From a virus, in IMG/VR virus record IMGVR_UViG_3300012988_000008, positions 1-50,407 of that record: DNA of 50,407 nt; one strand, written 5' to 3'. Positions 40,603 through 48,403 of this stretch are shown here, one piece after another. A program made the translations under genes and the position numbers. The notes beneath the pieces are model-generated. The model ran no database searches and was not told the origin of the DNA. It saw only the letters and a list, made by a program, of their open reading frames with translations. Each line of letters starts with the position of its first letter. Position 1 is the stretch's first letter.

Positions 40603-41437
40603 CACATTAGTCGAAGATATTCTTGGCCTCTTCAGTACGGAACCCCACGAGGCGGACGCAGCTAATGTGTCCGCCTTAGGGGAACAGATCGCGCAGACAG
40701 TGGCTGCCCGCCTCGCAGAAGCCCCCCGCCCCGGTACGTTACGCATGTCGAATCTTGGTAAGGGTGACAGGCAAATCTGGTACGAAGTTAAGGGCGGGGC
40801 CGACAAAGAAGAAATCGGGCCAGAGACCAAGATTAAGTTCCTGTTTGGGGATATCTGGGAATCTATCATGCTCTTCCTCGCCAAAGAGGCGGGACACGAC
40901 GTAAGTCACGAACAAGCGGAGGTAGAAATTGATGGGGTTGTTGGCCACATGGATGCCGTTATTGACGGTGTTGTCGTCGACGTTAAGACTGCATCCAAGT
41001 TTGCTTTCCAAAAGTTCGCTAAGGGTACACTTAAAGAAGACGACGCCTTTGGCTACTATGAGCAACTAGGGGCGTACAGCCACGCCCTTGGTGGTATCGA
41101 CGGTGCTTGGCTTGCTGTCGAAAAAGAACAAGGCAAGCTTACGCTACTTAAAGCGGATAAATCCGAATTCGACGAACTAAACATCCCTGCGCGGGTGACA
41201 CACCTTAAGGAAGTTCTGGACGACACTGAGCCTCCCGAACGTTGTTATGAACCTGTCGAACATGGCAAGTCTGGTAACATGGCCTTAGGTGTTAACTGCT
41301 CTTATTGTCCCTTCAAGGCGACGTGCTGGGCAGACGCCAATGATGGCATTGGTCTGCGGACCTTTATTTATTCCAAAGGGCCTGTGCATTTAACGCACGT
41401 AGTCAAAGAGCCCGACGTATACGAGGTTACATTTTGA
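40592..41437 (+). CDS. PD-(D/E)xK exonuclease, Cas4/RecB family
   Basis: 281 residues. GHMDAVIDGVVVDVKTAS (118-135) gives Asp121 and the D-x-K (Asp130, Lys132) of the nuclease core, and YYEQLGAYSHAL (155-166) the QxxxY motif. Cys218 and the C-terminal cluster CSYCPFKATCW (Cys236, Cys239, Cys245) should hold a 4Fe-4S cluster as in Cas4 and AddB. Many podoviruses have such an enzyme in the place of T7 gp6, to degrade host DNA or process ends. It is next to the SSB and endonuclease I genes. Confidence 0.88.
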   Translation: MSIDTLVEDILGLFSTEPHEADAANVSALGEQIAQTVAARLAEAPRPGTLRMSNLGKGDRQIWYEVKGGADKEEIGPETKIKFLFGDIWESIMLFLAKEAGHDVSHEQAEVEIDGVVGHMDAVIDGVVVDVKTASKFAFQKFAKGTLKEDDAFGYYEQLGAYSHALGGIDGAWLAVEKEQGKLTLLKADKSEFDELNIPARVTHLKEVLDDTEPPERCYEPVEHGKSGNMALGVNCSYCPFKATCWADANDGIGLRTFIYSKGPVHLTHVVKEPDVYEVTF

Positions 41438-41691
41438 GCGACGAAAACATTACTAAACTGTTTCCCGGCGACGGCCCCCGTGCAGCGGCTCCCGTTCAAC
41501 TAGAACAGCCCAAAACTTTTGACATTGTTCTTGAAACGGGCGACATTATCACGGAGTCTGGTTATCTGGCCCTAGGCGGCTACGTAGCTATTCTAGCCAA
41601 TCCTAACGATAGTCTGAACATCAAGTTTGCAGCAGAGGCCGGTAAGGTCCGGTTCGTTCGACAGACCGACGAGGTCATCGAAGATGAATAA
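41434..41691 (+). CDS. Small acidic protein, 85 residues
   Basis: TTG start overlapping the exonuclease stop (TTGA). MSDENITKLFPGDGPRAAAP then beta strands with FDIVLETGDIITESGYLAL. Acidic end VRQTDEVIEDE. Not recognised. It may accompany the exonuclease, to which it is coupled. Confidence 0.55.
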   Translation: MSDENITKLFPGDGPRAAAPVQLEQPKTFDIVLETGDIITESGYLALGGYVAILANPNDSLNIKFAAEAGKVRFVRQTDEVIEDE

Positions 41692-41740
41692 GGGCGATGG
41701 CGGCACTACTTGTGTTGAAGGCTTTGGTGGCTTAAAGTAA
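41684..41740 (+). CDS. Possible tiny protein, 18 residues
   Basis: MNKGDGGTTCVEGFGGLK fills the gap before endonuclease I exactly, with its TAA directly before the next ATG. The ribosome-binding sequence is weak (GAAG). It could be a real micropeptide or only a reinitiation path to the endonuclease start. Confidence 0.3.
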   Translation: MNKGDGGTTCVEGFGGLK

Positions 41741-42082
41741 ATGCGTAGTGGGTTCGAGCGCACACTCGCTGCTTCCCTCAAGAGGCGCAAGTGTGCGTTC
41801 ACCTACGAGTCCCTTAAAGTTCCGTACGTCTCCAAGCACATCTACAGTCCTGATTTCATTCTTGACAACGGCGTCATAGTCGAAGCCAAAGGGTACTTCA
41901 GGCGCGGAGACACGGCTAAGATGAAACTCGTAAAGCAGCAACACCCCGACTTGGACATTAGGTTCGTCTTCGGGGACGCACATAAAAAGGTCCCCGGGCT
42001 CAAAACGACCCACGCACAGTGGGCAGACAAACATGGTTTCCCGTGGGCCGACAAAGAAATTCCCGAGGATTGGATTAAATGA
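41741..42082 (+). CDS. Endonuclease I (T7 gp3-like Holliday junction resolvase)
   Basis: 113 residues. The motifs FERTLA (Glu6), YSPDFIL (Asp38) and VIVEAKGYF (Glu48, Lys50) give the four catalytic residues of the T7 endonuclease I family, whose order and spacing (D-x9-E-x-K) are kept. LDIRFVFGDA and the closing W-x-K-x-G-F-x-W pattern also agree. It cleaves branched DNA and host DNA so nucleotides can be reused. It is somewhat shorter than T7 gp3 (149 residues). Confidence 0.9.
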   Translation: MRSGFERTLAASLKRRKCAFTYESLKVPYVSKHIYSPDFILDNGVIVEAKGYFRRGDTAKMKLVKQQHPDLDIRFVFGDAHKKVPGLKTTHAQWADKHGFPWADKEIPEDWIK

Positions 42083-42432
42083 ATCAAGCACAGTTAAAGT
42101 ATTTAAGGGCGCGCTGTGAACGCCTGTACGCTGATAAAATTAAACAAGTAACTCTTGAATTTACAGACATTGGTTACAGCCTCAGCGCACCTGAAAGGGT
42201 TAAGGCCTTAAAAGAAGGTCGTTGGAAATACGTGGGACCTGAAGATGCTCCGGCACATCAGTTCTTTTATAATATTCGATTTACAGATGATCGGCCCCGC
42301 GTAGTCAATCATAAAGATTTAACTCCGGCACTAGCAGAACTTAAAACTATCTACGAAACTCTGATGGACGAATTAATTCTTGGGGACAACGAAAAAGCCC
42401 TCGAACTAATTAAAGAGTTTGAAGCTTTATGA
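42079..42432 (+). CDS. Hypothetical protein, 117 residues
   Basis: MNQAQLKYLRARCERLYADK, then beta strands (VTLEFTDIGYSL), a segment with DRPRVVNHKDLTPALAEL and a helical acidic end. Translationally coupled at both ends (ATGA). It lies between endonuclease I and the phosphoesterase. Not recognised. Confidence 0.6.
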   Translation: MNQAQLKYLRARCERLYADKIKQVTLEFTDIGYSLSAPERVKALKEGRWKYVGPEDAPAHQFFYNIRFTDDRPRVVNHKDLTPALAELKTIYETLMDELILGDNEKALELIKEFEAL

Positions 42433-43172
42433 GTGGTAAAACACATATCTTAATCCCAGACAGCCATGCCCATCCCGGATTTAATAATGTCCGCTATGAC
42501 TGGCTTGGGCATCTTATCAATGACGTAAAACCCGACACCGTCATCGACATCGGTGATTGGTGGGACATGCCGAGTCTTTGTTCTTACGACAAAGGTACTA
42601 AAGGCTTCGAAGGACGCCGGTACAAGCTAGACATTGCGGCTGGCGTCGAAGCTCAAGACAGGATGATGTCTATTGTCAAACGACAGAAAAAGAAACTTCC
42701 CCGCTTCGTTCGGACGCTGGGGAATCACGAAGATCGCATCAGCCGCGCCATTGATCGCGATCCTGTTCTTGAAGGCACTATTGGCCTGTCGGACTTACAA
42801 AGTCGTGAGTACGGTTGGGAAGAGTATCCGTTCAAGGACATTGTGGAAGTGGACGGTATTCACTATAGCCATTACTTTGTATCTGGGGTTATGGGTCGTC
42901 CTGTACCTAACGCTAATCAACTCCTGATCAAGAAGATGGCGTCGTGTTCTATGGGTCACCAGCACATCTTAGACCACAAAGTAGCAAATACTGTATCTGG
43001 TAAAACTCTCCACGGCCTTATCTGCGGTGTCTACCAAGATTACGAAGCAGATTTTGCAGGCCAAGGGAACCAAGTCTGGAATGCAGGCGTCGTCATCAAG
43101 CGTGGTGTCGAAAACGGTTCTTATGACATGGAGTGGGTCAGCTTAAAACGACTCAAGGAAGCGTATGGATGA
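42429..43172 (+). CDS. Calcineurin-like metallophosphoesterase
   Basis: 247 residues. IPDSHAHPG (9-17; Asp11, His13), DIGDWWD (40-46; Asp43), LGNHED (97-102) and SMGHQH (174-179) are the five metallophosphoesterase motifs for a two-metal site. It should hydrolyse a phosphomono- or diester. In phages such enzymes may act as nucleases, RNA-processing enzymes or nucleotide phosphatases; the sequence alone does not tell. Neighbours are DNA-metabolism genes. Confidence 0.88.
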   Translation: MSGKTHILIPDSHAHPGFNNVRYDWLGHLINDVKPDTVIDIGDWWDMPSLCSYDKGTKGFEGRRYKLDIAAGVEAQDRMMSIVKRQKKKLPRFVRTLGNHEDRISRAIDRDPVLEGTIGLSDLQSREYGWEEYPFKDIVEVDGIHYSHYFVSGVMGRPVPNANQLLIKKMASCSMGHQHILDHKVANTVSGKTLHGLICGVYQDYEADFAGQGNQVWNAGVVIKRGVENGSYDMEWVSLKRLKEAYG

Positions 43173-43338
43173 GGATGAATTGTACCAACACGTAATTCAA
43201 CGGTTCAGTCCAGATGAGCTTTGTGAAATCTTAGACATCACGACTGAACAATTTGCCGATAAGTTTTATGACGAAATCATGGAGTCAGCGAGTGTCCGAA
43301 GTGCCCTCGGTCTTGACGGATACGAATCCGAAGACTAA
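43165..43338 (+). CDS. Small acidic protein, 57 residues
   Basis: MDEDELYQHVIQRFSPDELC then EILDITTEQFADKFYDEIME and a polar end. It has AAGGAAG before the ATG, overlaps the phosphoesterase stop and its 3' end overlaps the next gene. It is helical and acidic, possibly a small helix-turn-helix-like fold (SPDELCEILDIT). Not recognised. Confidence 0.6.
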   Translation: MDEDELYQHVIQRFSPDELCEILDITTEQFADKFYDEIMESASVRSALGLDGYESED

Positions 43339-43678
43339 GTATGGAAAATCAAAACCAGCAATCGGACTTATTCCCGGACCAGCTCTTCTCTATATCGCCG
43401 ACGCCTTTGGAGACGGAGCCAAAAAGTACGGACCAGCTAATTGGCGAGTGGACCCAGTATCTGCTTCTACGTATATCAATGCAGCTCTCCGACACATCCA
43501 CTCTTGGTTTGACGGGGAAGAACGGGCAGAAGACTCTGGTGTCCATCACCTCGGCCACGCAGCAGCTTGCCTTGCTATCGTCCTTGATTCGCAAACTCAG
43601 GGAACGTTAGTAGACGATAGACCTCCGGCGGGTCGAACAGCGGAACTCATTAAGGCACTGACAAAGAGTATTGATTAA
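43292..43678 (+). CDS. dATP/dGTP diphosphohydrolase-like protein (DUF5664 type)
   Basis: 128 residues from a GTG with GGAG seven nt upstream; an ATG at 43268 is possible. TKYGKSKPAIGLIPGPALLY, FGDGAKKYGPANWR, INAALRHIHSWFDGEE and GVHHLGHAAACLAIVL together form the pattern of the family annotated as the N-terminal domain of dATP/dGTP diphosphohydrolases, with a MazG-like helical fold and acid/His metal ligands. It would adjust the nucleotide pool. I cannot tell substrate preference. Confidence 0.75.
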   Translation: MSEVPSVLTDTNPKTKYGKSKPAIGLIPGPALLYIADAFGDGAKKYGPANWRVDPVSASTYINAALRHIHSWFDGEERAEDSGVHHLGHAAACLAIVLDSQTQGTLVDDRPPAGRTAELIKALTKSID

Positions 43679-43881
43679 TGGCACCTATGGACGACAAAAT
43701 TAAACACAGTCGACGCCGAAAAGATCATATCGCCAAAGATTTGAGGTCTCCAAAGTACCGTGAGCGAACGGTCGACCCCAAACGCCTTGAAGACGAAGCA
43801 GAGAAACGCTTTCGACGATACCATAACTTTGACGAGTACTTTGATACAGAATGGCATCCGTATGACCAAGATAAAGACTAA
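43678..43881 (+). CDS. Small highly charged protein, 67 residues
   Basis: MAPMDDKIKHSRRRKDHIAK and continued alternating charges, ending DTEWHPYDQDKD. It overlaps the previous stop (TAATG). Probably disordered or helical nucleic-acid-associated protein. Not recognised. Confidence 0.55.
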   Translation: MAPMDDKIKHSRRRKDHIAKDLRSPKYRERTVDPKRLEDEAEKRFRRYHNFDEYFDTEWHPYDQDKD

Positions 43882-44026
43882 TAAGATGTATCGGGTCTGG
43901 TTCCCAATGGGAGATCATCCGACTAAAATGAGTGGGGCGGCTTTACGAGACCTTCTCGACAAACCAGAAAATCGACTTAGTCGTCCAGTAGACTACGAAG
44001 AAGTATTAGGGAAATTTGGATATTGA
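43862..44026 (+). CDS. Small protein, 54 residues
   Basis: MTKIKTNKMYRVWFPMGDHP then SGAALRDLLDKPENRL and a terminal helix. The ATG at 43862 overlaps the previous gene; the ATG at 43886 (MYRVWF) is as likely, as neither has a clear ribosome-binding sequence. It precedes the ribonucleotide reductase with a TTGA overlap. Not recognised. Confidence 0.5.
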   Translation: MTKIKTNKMYRVWFPMGDHPTKMSGAALRDLLDKPENRLSRPVDYEEVLGKFGY

Positions 44027-45882
44027 ACGACTATCAGAAATTTATTGCCACGTCTCGGTACTGTCGTTGGGACGAAACTAAAGGTCGACGCGAGACTTGG
44101 GAAGAGGTTGTCAACCGTTATCTCGATTTCTTTGACGACAAGTTAGACGGCCAGCGTGATTTCCTTTTCGACATGATTTACAACCTCAAGGTTATGCCGT
44201 CGATGCGCGCCCTTATGACAGCGGGCCCGGCGCTTGAGCGTAATAATGTGGCGGGCTTTAACTGTGCGTACATGCCGGTCGATAGCCCTCGTGCCTTTGA
44301 CGAGGCCATGTTTGTTCTTATGTGCGGCACTGGCGTCGGTTTTTCTGTGGAACAAAAGAATGTCGACAAACTTCCAATCGTTAACGAACACTTCGAAGAT
44401 ACTAACAGTACGCTTCAGATTGCTGACTCTAAAGAAGGTTGGGCCAGAGGTCTCCGAGAACTCATCGCCCTCTTATATATGGGTCAAGTACCGAAATGGG
44501 ACGTCAGTAATGTTCGACCGGCGGGTGCTCGACTCAAAACGTTTGGCGGTCGTGCATCAGGACCTGCTCCGCTTGTCGACCTCTTCCGGTTTACCGTCGA
44601 TCTCTTTAAGAAGGCGGCAGGTCGTCGACTTACAACTCTGGAATGCCACGACATTATGTGCAAGATTGGCGAAGTGGTGGTGGTCGGTGGTGTACGCCGC
44701 TCGGCGATGATCAGCCTGTCTGACGTCAATGACGACCGTATGCGGTCTGCTAAAACAGGTAATTGGTGGGAAAACAATGTCCAACGCGCCCTCGCTAACA
44801 ACTCAGCTTCGTACACTGAAAAGCCAAGCACGTCAGTCTTTATGGCTGAGTGGAAATCTCTATATGATAGTCAGTCCGGTGAACGAGGAATGTTCAGCCG
44901 AGACGCAAGTCAACGTCAAGCTGCTCGATTTGGACGACGTGATACGGACTGGGACTTCGGGACAAATCCTTGTTCGGAAATCATCCTCCGACCGTACCAA
45001 TTCTGCAATCTGTCCGAAATTGTTGTACGACATGATGACGATGCGGACTCTCTTCGCCTAAAAGCAGAAGCCGCAGCTATTCTCGGGACGTTGCAGTCGA
45101 CACTGACGAACTTCAAGTATCTTCGTAAAGTATGGCAGACCAACACTGAAGAAGAGCGCTTACTGGGTGTATCCATGACGGGCATCCTTGATCATCCTAG
45201 TCTTTACAAAGACGTGGAACTTCTGAATGAACTTCGTGACCTTGTTGTTGAGACGAACCGAGAATGGGCTAACGAACTGGGTGTTCCGCAGTCTGCCGCA
45301 ACCACCTGTGTCAAGCCCTCTGGCACCGTTAGTCAGCTTGTTGACAGTGCCAGCGGTATTCATACTCGCCACAGTCCTTTTTATATTAGAACTGTTCGTG
45401 GTGACGTTAAGGACCCTCTCACGCAGTTCCTGATCAGCCAAGGTGTCCCCAATGAACCAGATGTCACCAAGCCTAACGACACCGTCGTCTTTTCGTTTCC
45501 GCAACGGAGTCCGGCTGGGGCGATCACACGGGAAGACCTCACTGCCGTCGAACACCTTGAAATCTGGAAGACTTTCCAGTTGGAGTGGTGTGAACACAAA
45601 CCGTCCGTGACGATCAGCGTCAAAGAACACGAATGGATGGACGTACAGGCGTGGGTCTGGAACAATTGGGACGTCATCAGTGGCGTATCATTCTTGCCGT
45701 ACTCTGAGCATACGTATCAACAAGCGCCGTACCAAGAGTGCGACGAAGAGACATATAACGCTTTTGTCGAAAAATCACCCAAGGAAATCGATTGGTCGAA
45801 ATTGTTAGACTATGAATTAGAAGACACCACCACAGGAACACAGGAGTTAGCTTGTGCAGCAGGTTTTTGTGAGATTGTTTAA
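44023..45882 (+). CDS. nrdJ: Adenosylcobalamin-dependent ribonucleotide reductase, class II
   Basis: 619 residues from a TTG. The first redox Cys is in GFNCAYMP (Cys81). NPCSEIIL (315-322) supplies Asn315, radical-site Cys317 and Glu319, FCNLSEI supplies Cys328, and the C-terminus ACAAGFCEIV has the swinging Cys pair (611, 616). Length and lack of an ATP cone fit the monomeric B12-dependent type that acts on ribonucleoside triphosphates. No small radical subunit gene is present, in agreement. The host must supply adenosylcobalamin and a thioredoxin-type reductant. Confidence 0.9.
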   Translation: MNDYQKFIATSRYCRWDETKGRRETWEEVVNRYLDFFDDKLDGQRDFLFDMIYNLKVMPSMRALMTAGPALERNNVAGFNCAYMPVDSPRAFDEAMFVLMCGTGVGFSVEQKNVDKLPIVNEHFEDTNSTLQIADSKEGWARGLRELIALLYMGQVPKWDVSNVRPAGARLKTFGGRASGPAPLVDLFRFTVDLFKKAAGRRLTTLECHDIMCKIGEVVVVGGVRRSAMISLSDVNDDRMRSAKTGNWWENNVQRALANNSASYTEKPSTSVFMAEWKSLYDSQSGERGMFSRDASQRQAARFGRRDTDWDFGTNPCSEIILRPYQFCNLSEIVVRHDDDADSLRLKAEAAAILGTLQSTLTNFKYLRKVWQTNTEEERLLGVSMTGILDHPSLYKDVELLNELRDLVVETNREWANELGVPQSAATTCVKPSGTVSQLVDSASGIHTRHSPFYIRTVRGDVKDPLTQFLISQGVPNEPDVTKPNDTVVFSFPQRSPAGAITREDLTAVEHLEIWKTFQLEWCEHKPSVTISVKEHEWMDVQAWVWNNWDVISGVSFLPYSEHTYQQAPYQECDEETYNAFVEKSPKEIDWSKLLDYELEDTTTGTQELACAAGFCEIV

Positions 45883-46357
45883 TGGACTTACTAAGTATCG
45901 TGCTTATCTTGTCGTGGGTGCCATTGGCCTTTGTACTGTTGGCGCTGCTTACGGTACTGGCTATTTGGTGGGGCAACGGAACGAAGCACGAATCGAAACT
46001 CGTGAGGTCACTAAGACCGTCAAAGAAATCCAATACGTCCAAGTAAGGAACATTGAATATGAACGTGAACTTCAACAGGAGCTTGATCGAAGCCGAACTC
46101 AAGCGGCCGACATCAAAAAGCGTCTCAGTGAGCGCCCTGTCAACAATTGCCCTGTTGATGCTGGCGTTGTCGGGGTGCTCAACGAAGCCATCAACCCTAC
46201 GACCAATCCCACCAGCGTCCCTGATGGTTCGACCACAACCGTTACCCAGCTTACCGACTGGTCCTTCGACGCCATCCAACAGTACAACGAAACAGCCCTC
46301 CGGTACAATAAGCTGATTGATTGGGTAGAAGAGAATTTAGTTGATGCCAGTAATTAA
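45854..46357 (+). CDS. rz: Spanin, inner-membrane subunit (Rz-like)
   Basis: 167 residues from a GTG with AGGAG seven nt before it, overlapping the reductase gene by 29 nt. A transmembrane segment (residues 17-40, AYLVVGAIGLCTVGAAYGTG) is followed by a long periplasmic coiled coil (NEARIETREVTKTVKEIQYV; ELQQELDRSRTQ). The gene fully contains a lipoprotein reading frame in another frame, the lambda-type Rz/Rz1 arrangement. Together they fuse inner and outer membrane at the end of lysis. It is in the rightward arm, far from the endolysin in coding direction but facing it over the terminator. Confidence 0.8.
   Translation: MQQVFVRLFNGLTKYRAYLVVGAIGLCTVGAAYGTGYLVGQRNEARIETREVTKTVKEIQYVQVRNIEYERELQQELDRSRTQAADIKKRLSERPVNNCPVDAGVVGVLNEAINPTTNPTSVPDGSTTTVTQLTDWSFDAIQQYNETALRYNKLIDWVEENLVDASN
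46059..46316 (+). CDS. rz1: Spanin, outer-membrane lipoprotein (Rz1-like), embedded in Rz
   Basis: 85 residues, wholly inside Rz in another frame, with AAGGA nine nt before the ATG. A hydrophobic signal sequence (residues 25-38) ends in the lipobox L-S-G-C, giving lipidated Cys40. The remainder is Pro/Ser/Thr-rich (RPIPPASLMVRPQPLPSLPT), as usual for Rz1. The signal sequence is preceded by 20 charged residues; a GTG close to the hydrophobic part is an alternative start. It is the outer-membrane half of the spanin. Confidence 0.82.
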   Translation: MNVNFNRSLIEAELKRPTSKSVSVSALSTIALLMLALSGCSTKPSTLRPIPPASLMVRPQPLPSLPTGPSTPSNSTTKQPSGTIS

Positions 46358-46511
46358 AAAACTCCCTTTTAATATTGAAGACGTAACGGACCCCAAACTT
46401 CCAGTAGTAGATAATGTCGGACACTTGCTCGAAAGTATATTTGAGACTACTGAAATTGACTATTATTCTGCTGCCCACCATGTTTGTAATTATATTATGA
46501 ACAAATATTGA
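46344..46511 (+). CDS. Small protein at the end of the rightward arm, 55 residues
   Basis: MPVIKKLPFNIEDVTDPKLP, then DNVGHLLESIFETTEIDYYS and a Tyr/His/Asn-rich end. The start overlaps the Rz gene, and GAAGAGAA precedes the ATG. Last gene before the terminator. Not recognised. Confidence 0.55.
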   Translation: MPVIKKLPFNIEDVTDPKLPVVDNVGHLLESIFETTEIDYYSAAHHVCNYIMNKY

Positions 46512-46533
46512 TTGAAAAGTATTAAATACTAAA

Positions 46534-46572
46534 AAACCCCCGCCGGGAGCAATCCTGACGGGGGTTTCTTTT
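46534..46572. terminator. Bidirectional intrinsic terminator between the converging arms
   Basis: AAACCCCCG (46534-46542) pairs perfectly with CGGGGGTTT (46559-46567). Rightward transcripts see CTTTTT after the stem, leftward ones TTTTTT, so it ends both arms. The end is the same as in the terminator at 22259-22293. Confidence 0.92.
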
Positions 46573-46626
46573 TATGTCAATCTGAGGTGACGGACTGACG
46601 ACGCCAGATTTGGATCACCGCCTTCC

Positions 46627-47058
46627 TTAAGCAGCGATTACGGCAGCAGTCCCAGCGGACGTAGCTACAGTAGCGCCCCTGTTGTTGGTCGCAGTTACGC
46701 GAACCGTGATTACCTTACCGACGTCACCGACGACCGGCACATATGTGGTTCCAGTAGCGCCGCTAATAGCGACACCAGCTGCGTACCACTGTTGGGTAAA
46801 CGTTCCTGTCGGAACCCAGGTGCCCGTAGTTCGGGTAAGGGTCTGTCCGACTTGGGCCGTTCCAGTAATCGTAGGAAGTACTGTATTTCTAGGACTGATA
46901 AAAGGATCACGTCCAGTAATTTCTGGTACGTACGTTCCGGCAAAACTAAAGTAAGTACTGCCGCCGTAATATCGTACCAAATCTTCGAGAATCTCAATCC
47001 ACTCATTAATCGGTTTAGCGCCAACAAAACGCTGACTATTAAAAGGTGTTTCGGCCAT
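46627..47058 (-). CDS. Ig-like domain virion protein
   Basis: 143 residues. The first 55 residues (FNSQRFVGAKPINEWIEILE, then VRYYGGSTYFSF) look like a virion-attachment part. Residues 60-143 form a bacterial Ig-like domain: PTITGTAQVGQTLTRTTGTW, then TFTQQWYAAGVAISGATGTT and a closing ITVRVTATNNRGAT. Last gene of the late arm, next to the terminator. A capsid or tail decoration that binds surfaces is likely. Confidence 0.68.
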   Translation of the reverse strand: MAETPFNSQRFVGAKPINEWIEILEDLVRYYGGSTYFSFAGTYVPEITGRDPFISPRNTVLPTITGTAQVGQTLTRTTGTWVPTGTFTQQWYAAGVAISGATGTTYVPVVGDVGKVITVRVTATNNRGATVATSAGTAAVIAA

Positions 47059-47060
47059 TC

Positions 47061-47675
47061 TTAAACTTTCTCAGTTGTATAAAGGATTGTCGCAGACCCT
47101 GTCCAAGCACTGCCAGACGTGTGCTCAAAGAGCATGACGATATCGCCAAGGGCTGGTGTAACAGTCGCAGCGCCTCGTGGGCTTTCAAGAGGGGTGGCCG
47201 TATTAATGGCCGTGACGTTTAAAAACTTAGACGACGAAATAATAAATGGTGTATTACCAGATACGACGTCTGTTCGAATAATAGCTTGACTAAAGTTTTC
47301 AGATCGAATAAAGTGGTCGTCAGTCGACTGCGTAAACGTAAGCCCACGGACAGTAGTTACATCTGCGGACGTTCCGTCGATACGTGTAATTACACCAATA
47401 CCCATACGACCTTGAGTTGCTGACGCCTTGTCCACTTGCAGTGCTACGTAAGCAATATTTACTGGGGCATCCACCTTATGAGGCCAATTTACTATGTCGG
47501 ACTTATCGATAAGAACGGCCCACTTTGTAGCTGCTACGCCGGCAGCCGAATGAGTAGCTAACGCACAAGACTCTTGAGCCACTGTGGTGACATAAGACTC
47601 ACCGTCGGTAGTCCGCTTAAGCCCAATGAACTTTAGCGCAGCTTCTTTAAGAATTGAGTTAAAAGCTTTAGCCAA
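47061..47675 (-). CDS. Structural protein of unknown role, 204 residues
   Basis: The TTG at 47675 is chosen because it gives a natural beginning (MAKAFNSILKEAALKFIGLK) and overlaps the endolysin stop by eight nt; a GTG at 47702 is possible. The sequence is Ala/Thr/Val/Ser-rich with alternating beta strands, consistent with a virion surface or tail protein (ALGDIVMLFEHTSGSAWTGS near the end). It is two nt before the Ig-like gene. Family not recognised. Confidence 0.6.
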   Translation of the reverse strand: MAKAFNSILKEAALKFIGLKRTTDGESYVTTVAQESCALATHSAAGVAATKWAVLIDKSDIVNWPHKVDAPVNIAYVALQVDKASATQGRMGIGVITRIDGTSADVTTVRGLTFTQSTDDHFIRSENFSQAIIRTDVVSGNTPFIISSSKFLNVTAINTATPLESPRGAATVTPALGDIVMLFEHTSGSAWTGSATILYTTEKV

Positions 47676-48099
47676 CGTGAAGCTCGAAATGAGGGCTGTC
47701 CGTCTCACCACGTTCGCGGGGCTTACCGTCCCGATCCCAGTCAGCACCCCAACGGAGTTCTACGCCGAGTTCTTTAGCGGCTTCAAACATAGCACGACTA
47801 ATCTCGTCAAACTTCTTTAGGTCGGACCAGTCGACGGGCCAAGGAACAAGGTCTACAGCATGACCAAAACCAGTCTTGGGGTTGACAAAATGGTTAGACG
47901 TCAACGTCCAAGTTACTTTGGACCCCGGTTTAGTTCGCCCCTGCGCGTACAACTCACGCTGTCGCTCAGGGGTACGAACACCTTCGAGGACCATAAAGTC
48001 CTGTTTAGTCTTTTGTATCGCCAGCTTCACTACGGACTGTAACTTTGGATGTACTCCCGTTAGGTTCGTTAGTGACCGTTGTGACAGTCTGTACGTCAT
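47668..48099 (-). CDS. Endolysin, M15-family L-Ala-D-Glu/D-Ala-type peptidase
   Basis: 143 residues. The N-terminus [20 protein letters not shown] is usual for phage VanY-like endolysins. Zinc ligands are His70 (TSNH), Asp83 (GHAVDL) and His137 (SPHFEL), with VLEGVRTPERQ before them. There is an insert of about five residues between the Ser-x-His and Gly-His-Ala parts. It has no signal peptide, so it needs a holin; the membrane protein upstream (48005-48403) overlaps it by 95 nt. It cuts peptide cross-links of peptidoglycan in lysis. Confidence 0.88.
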   Translation of the reverse strand: MTYRLSQRSLTNLTGVHPKLQSVVKLAIQKTKQDFMVLEGVRTPERQRELYAQGRTKPGSKVTWTLTSNHFVNPKTGFGHAVDLVPWPVDWSDLKKFDEISRAMFEAAKELGVELRWGADWDRDGKPRERGETDSPHFELHVG

Positions 48100-48403
48100 G
48101 GGTTGTAACCTCTAGTTCGACCCCACTGGGGCCTTTAAGTTCAAGTGACTTCATTGAAATACGATGAAGATAAAAAATTCCAAACAACACTTCAGCATGA
48201 GTAAGAACAAGAGCCACCAACAAAAACGAGATACGTAAAATTTCTGTTTCAGCTGACCAAGACCCGTAGTACATGAGAAGTGTGATGAACATAGCGAATA
48301 ACGACGCACACACCGCCGTTAAGTTTGCTGCCCAAGATCGGAAGGCGTCTATCACCACAGGGTTCAAGACGGCCGACCAAATATGTTTAATAAAGTTTTT
48401 CAT
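48005..48403 (-). CDS. Membrane protein, holin candidate
   Basis: 132 residues. Two hydrophobic segments (residues about 25-46, [20 protein letters not shown], and 56-80, [20 protein letters not shown]) are followed by a polar, Thr/Val/Ser-rich tail. Two transmembrane helices and coupling to the endolysin suit a class II-type holin, but the long C-terminal tail is unusual, and a virion membrane anchor is possible. The start overlaps the collagen-like gene (ATGA). Confidence 0.6.
   Translation of the reverse strand: MKNFIKHIWSAVLNPVVIDAFRSWAANLTAVCASLFAMFITLLMYYGSWSAETEILRISFLLVALVLTHAEVLFGIFYLHRISMKSLELKGPSGVELEVTTHDVQTVTTVTNEPNGSTSKVTVRSEAGDTKD

Noticed and set aside
46575-46626. Leftward promoter from TGTCAA at 46575
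   Set aside because: No -10 element at any suitable spacing; the sequence is next to a terminator.
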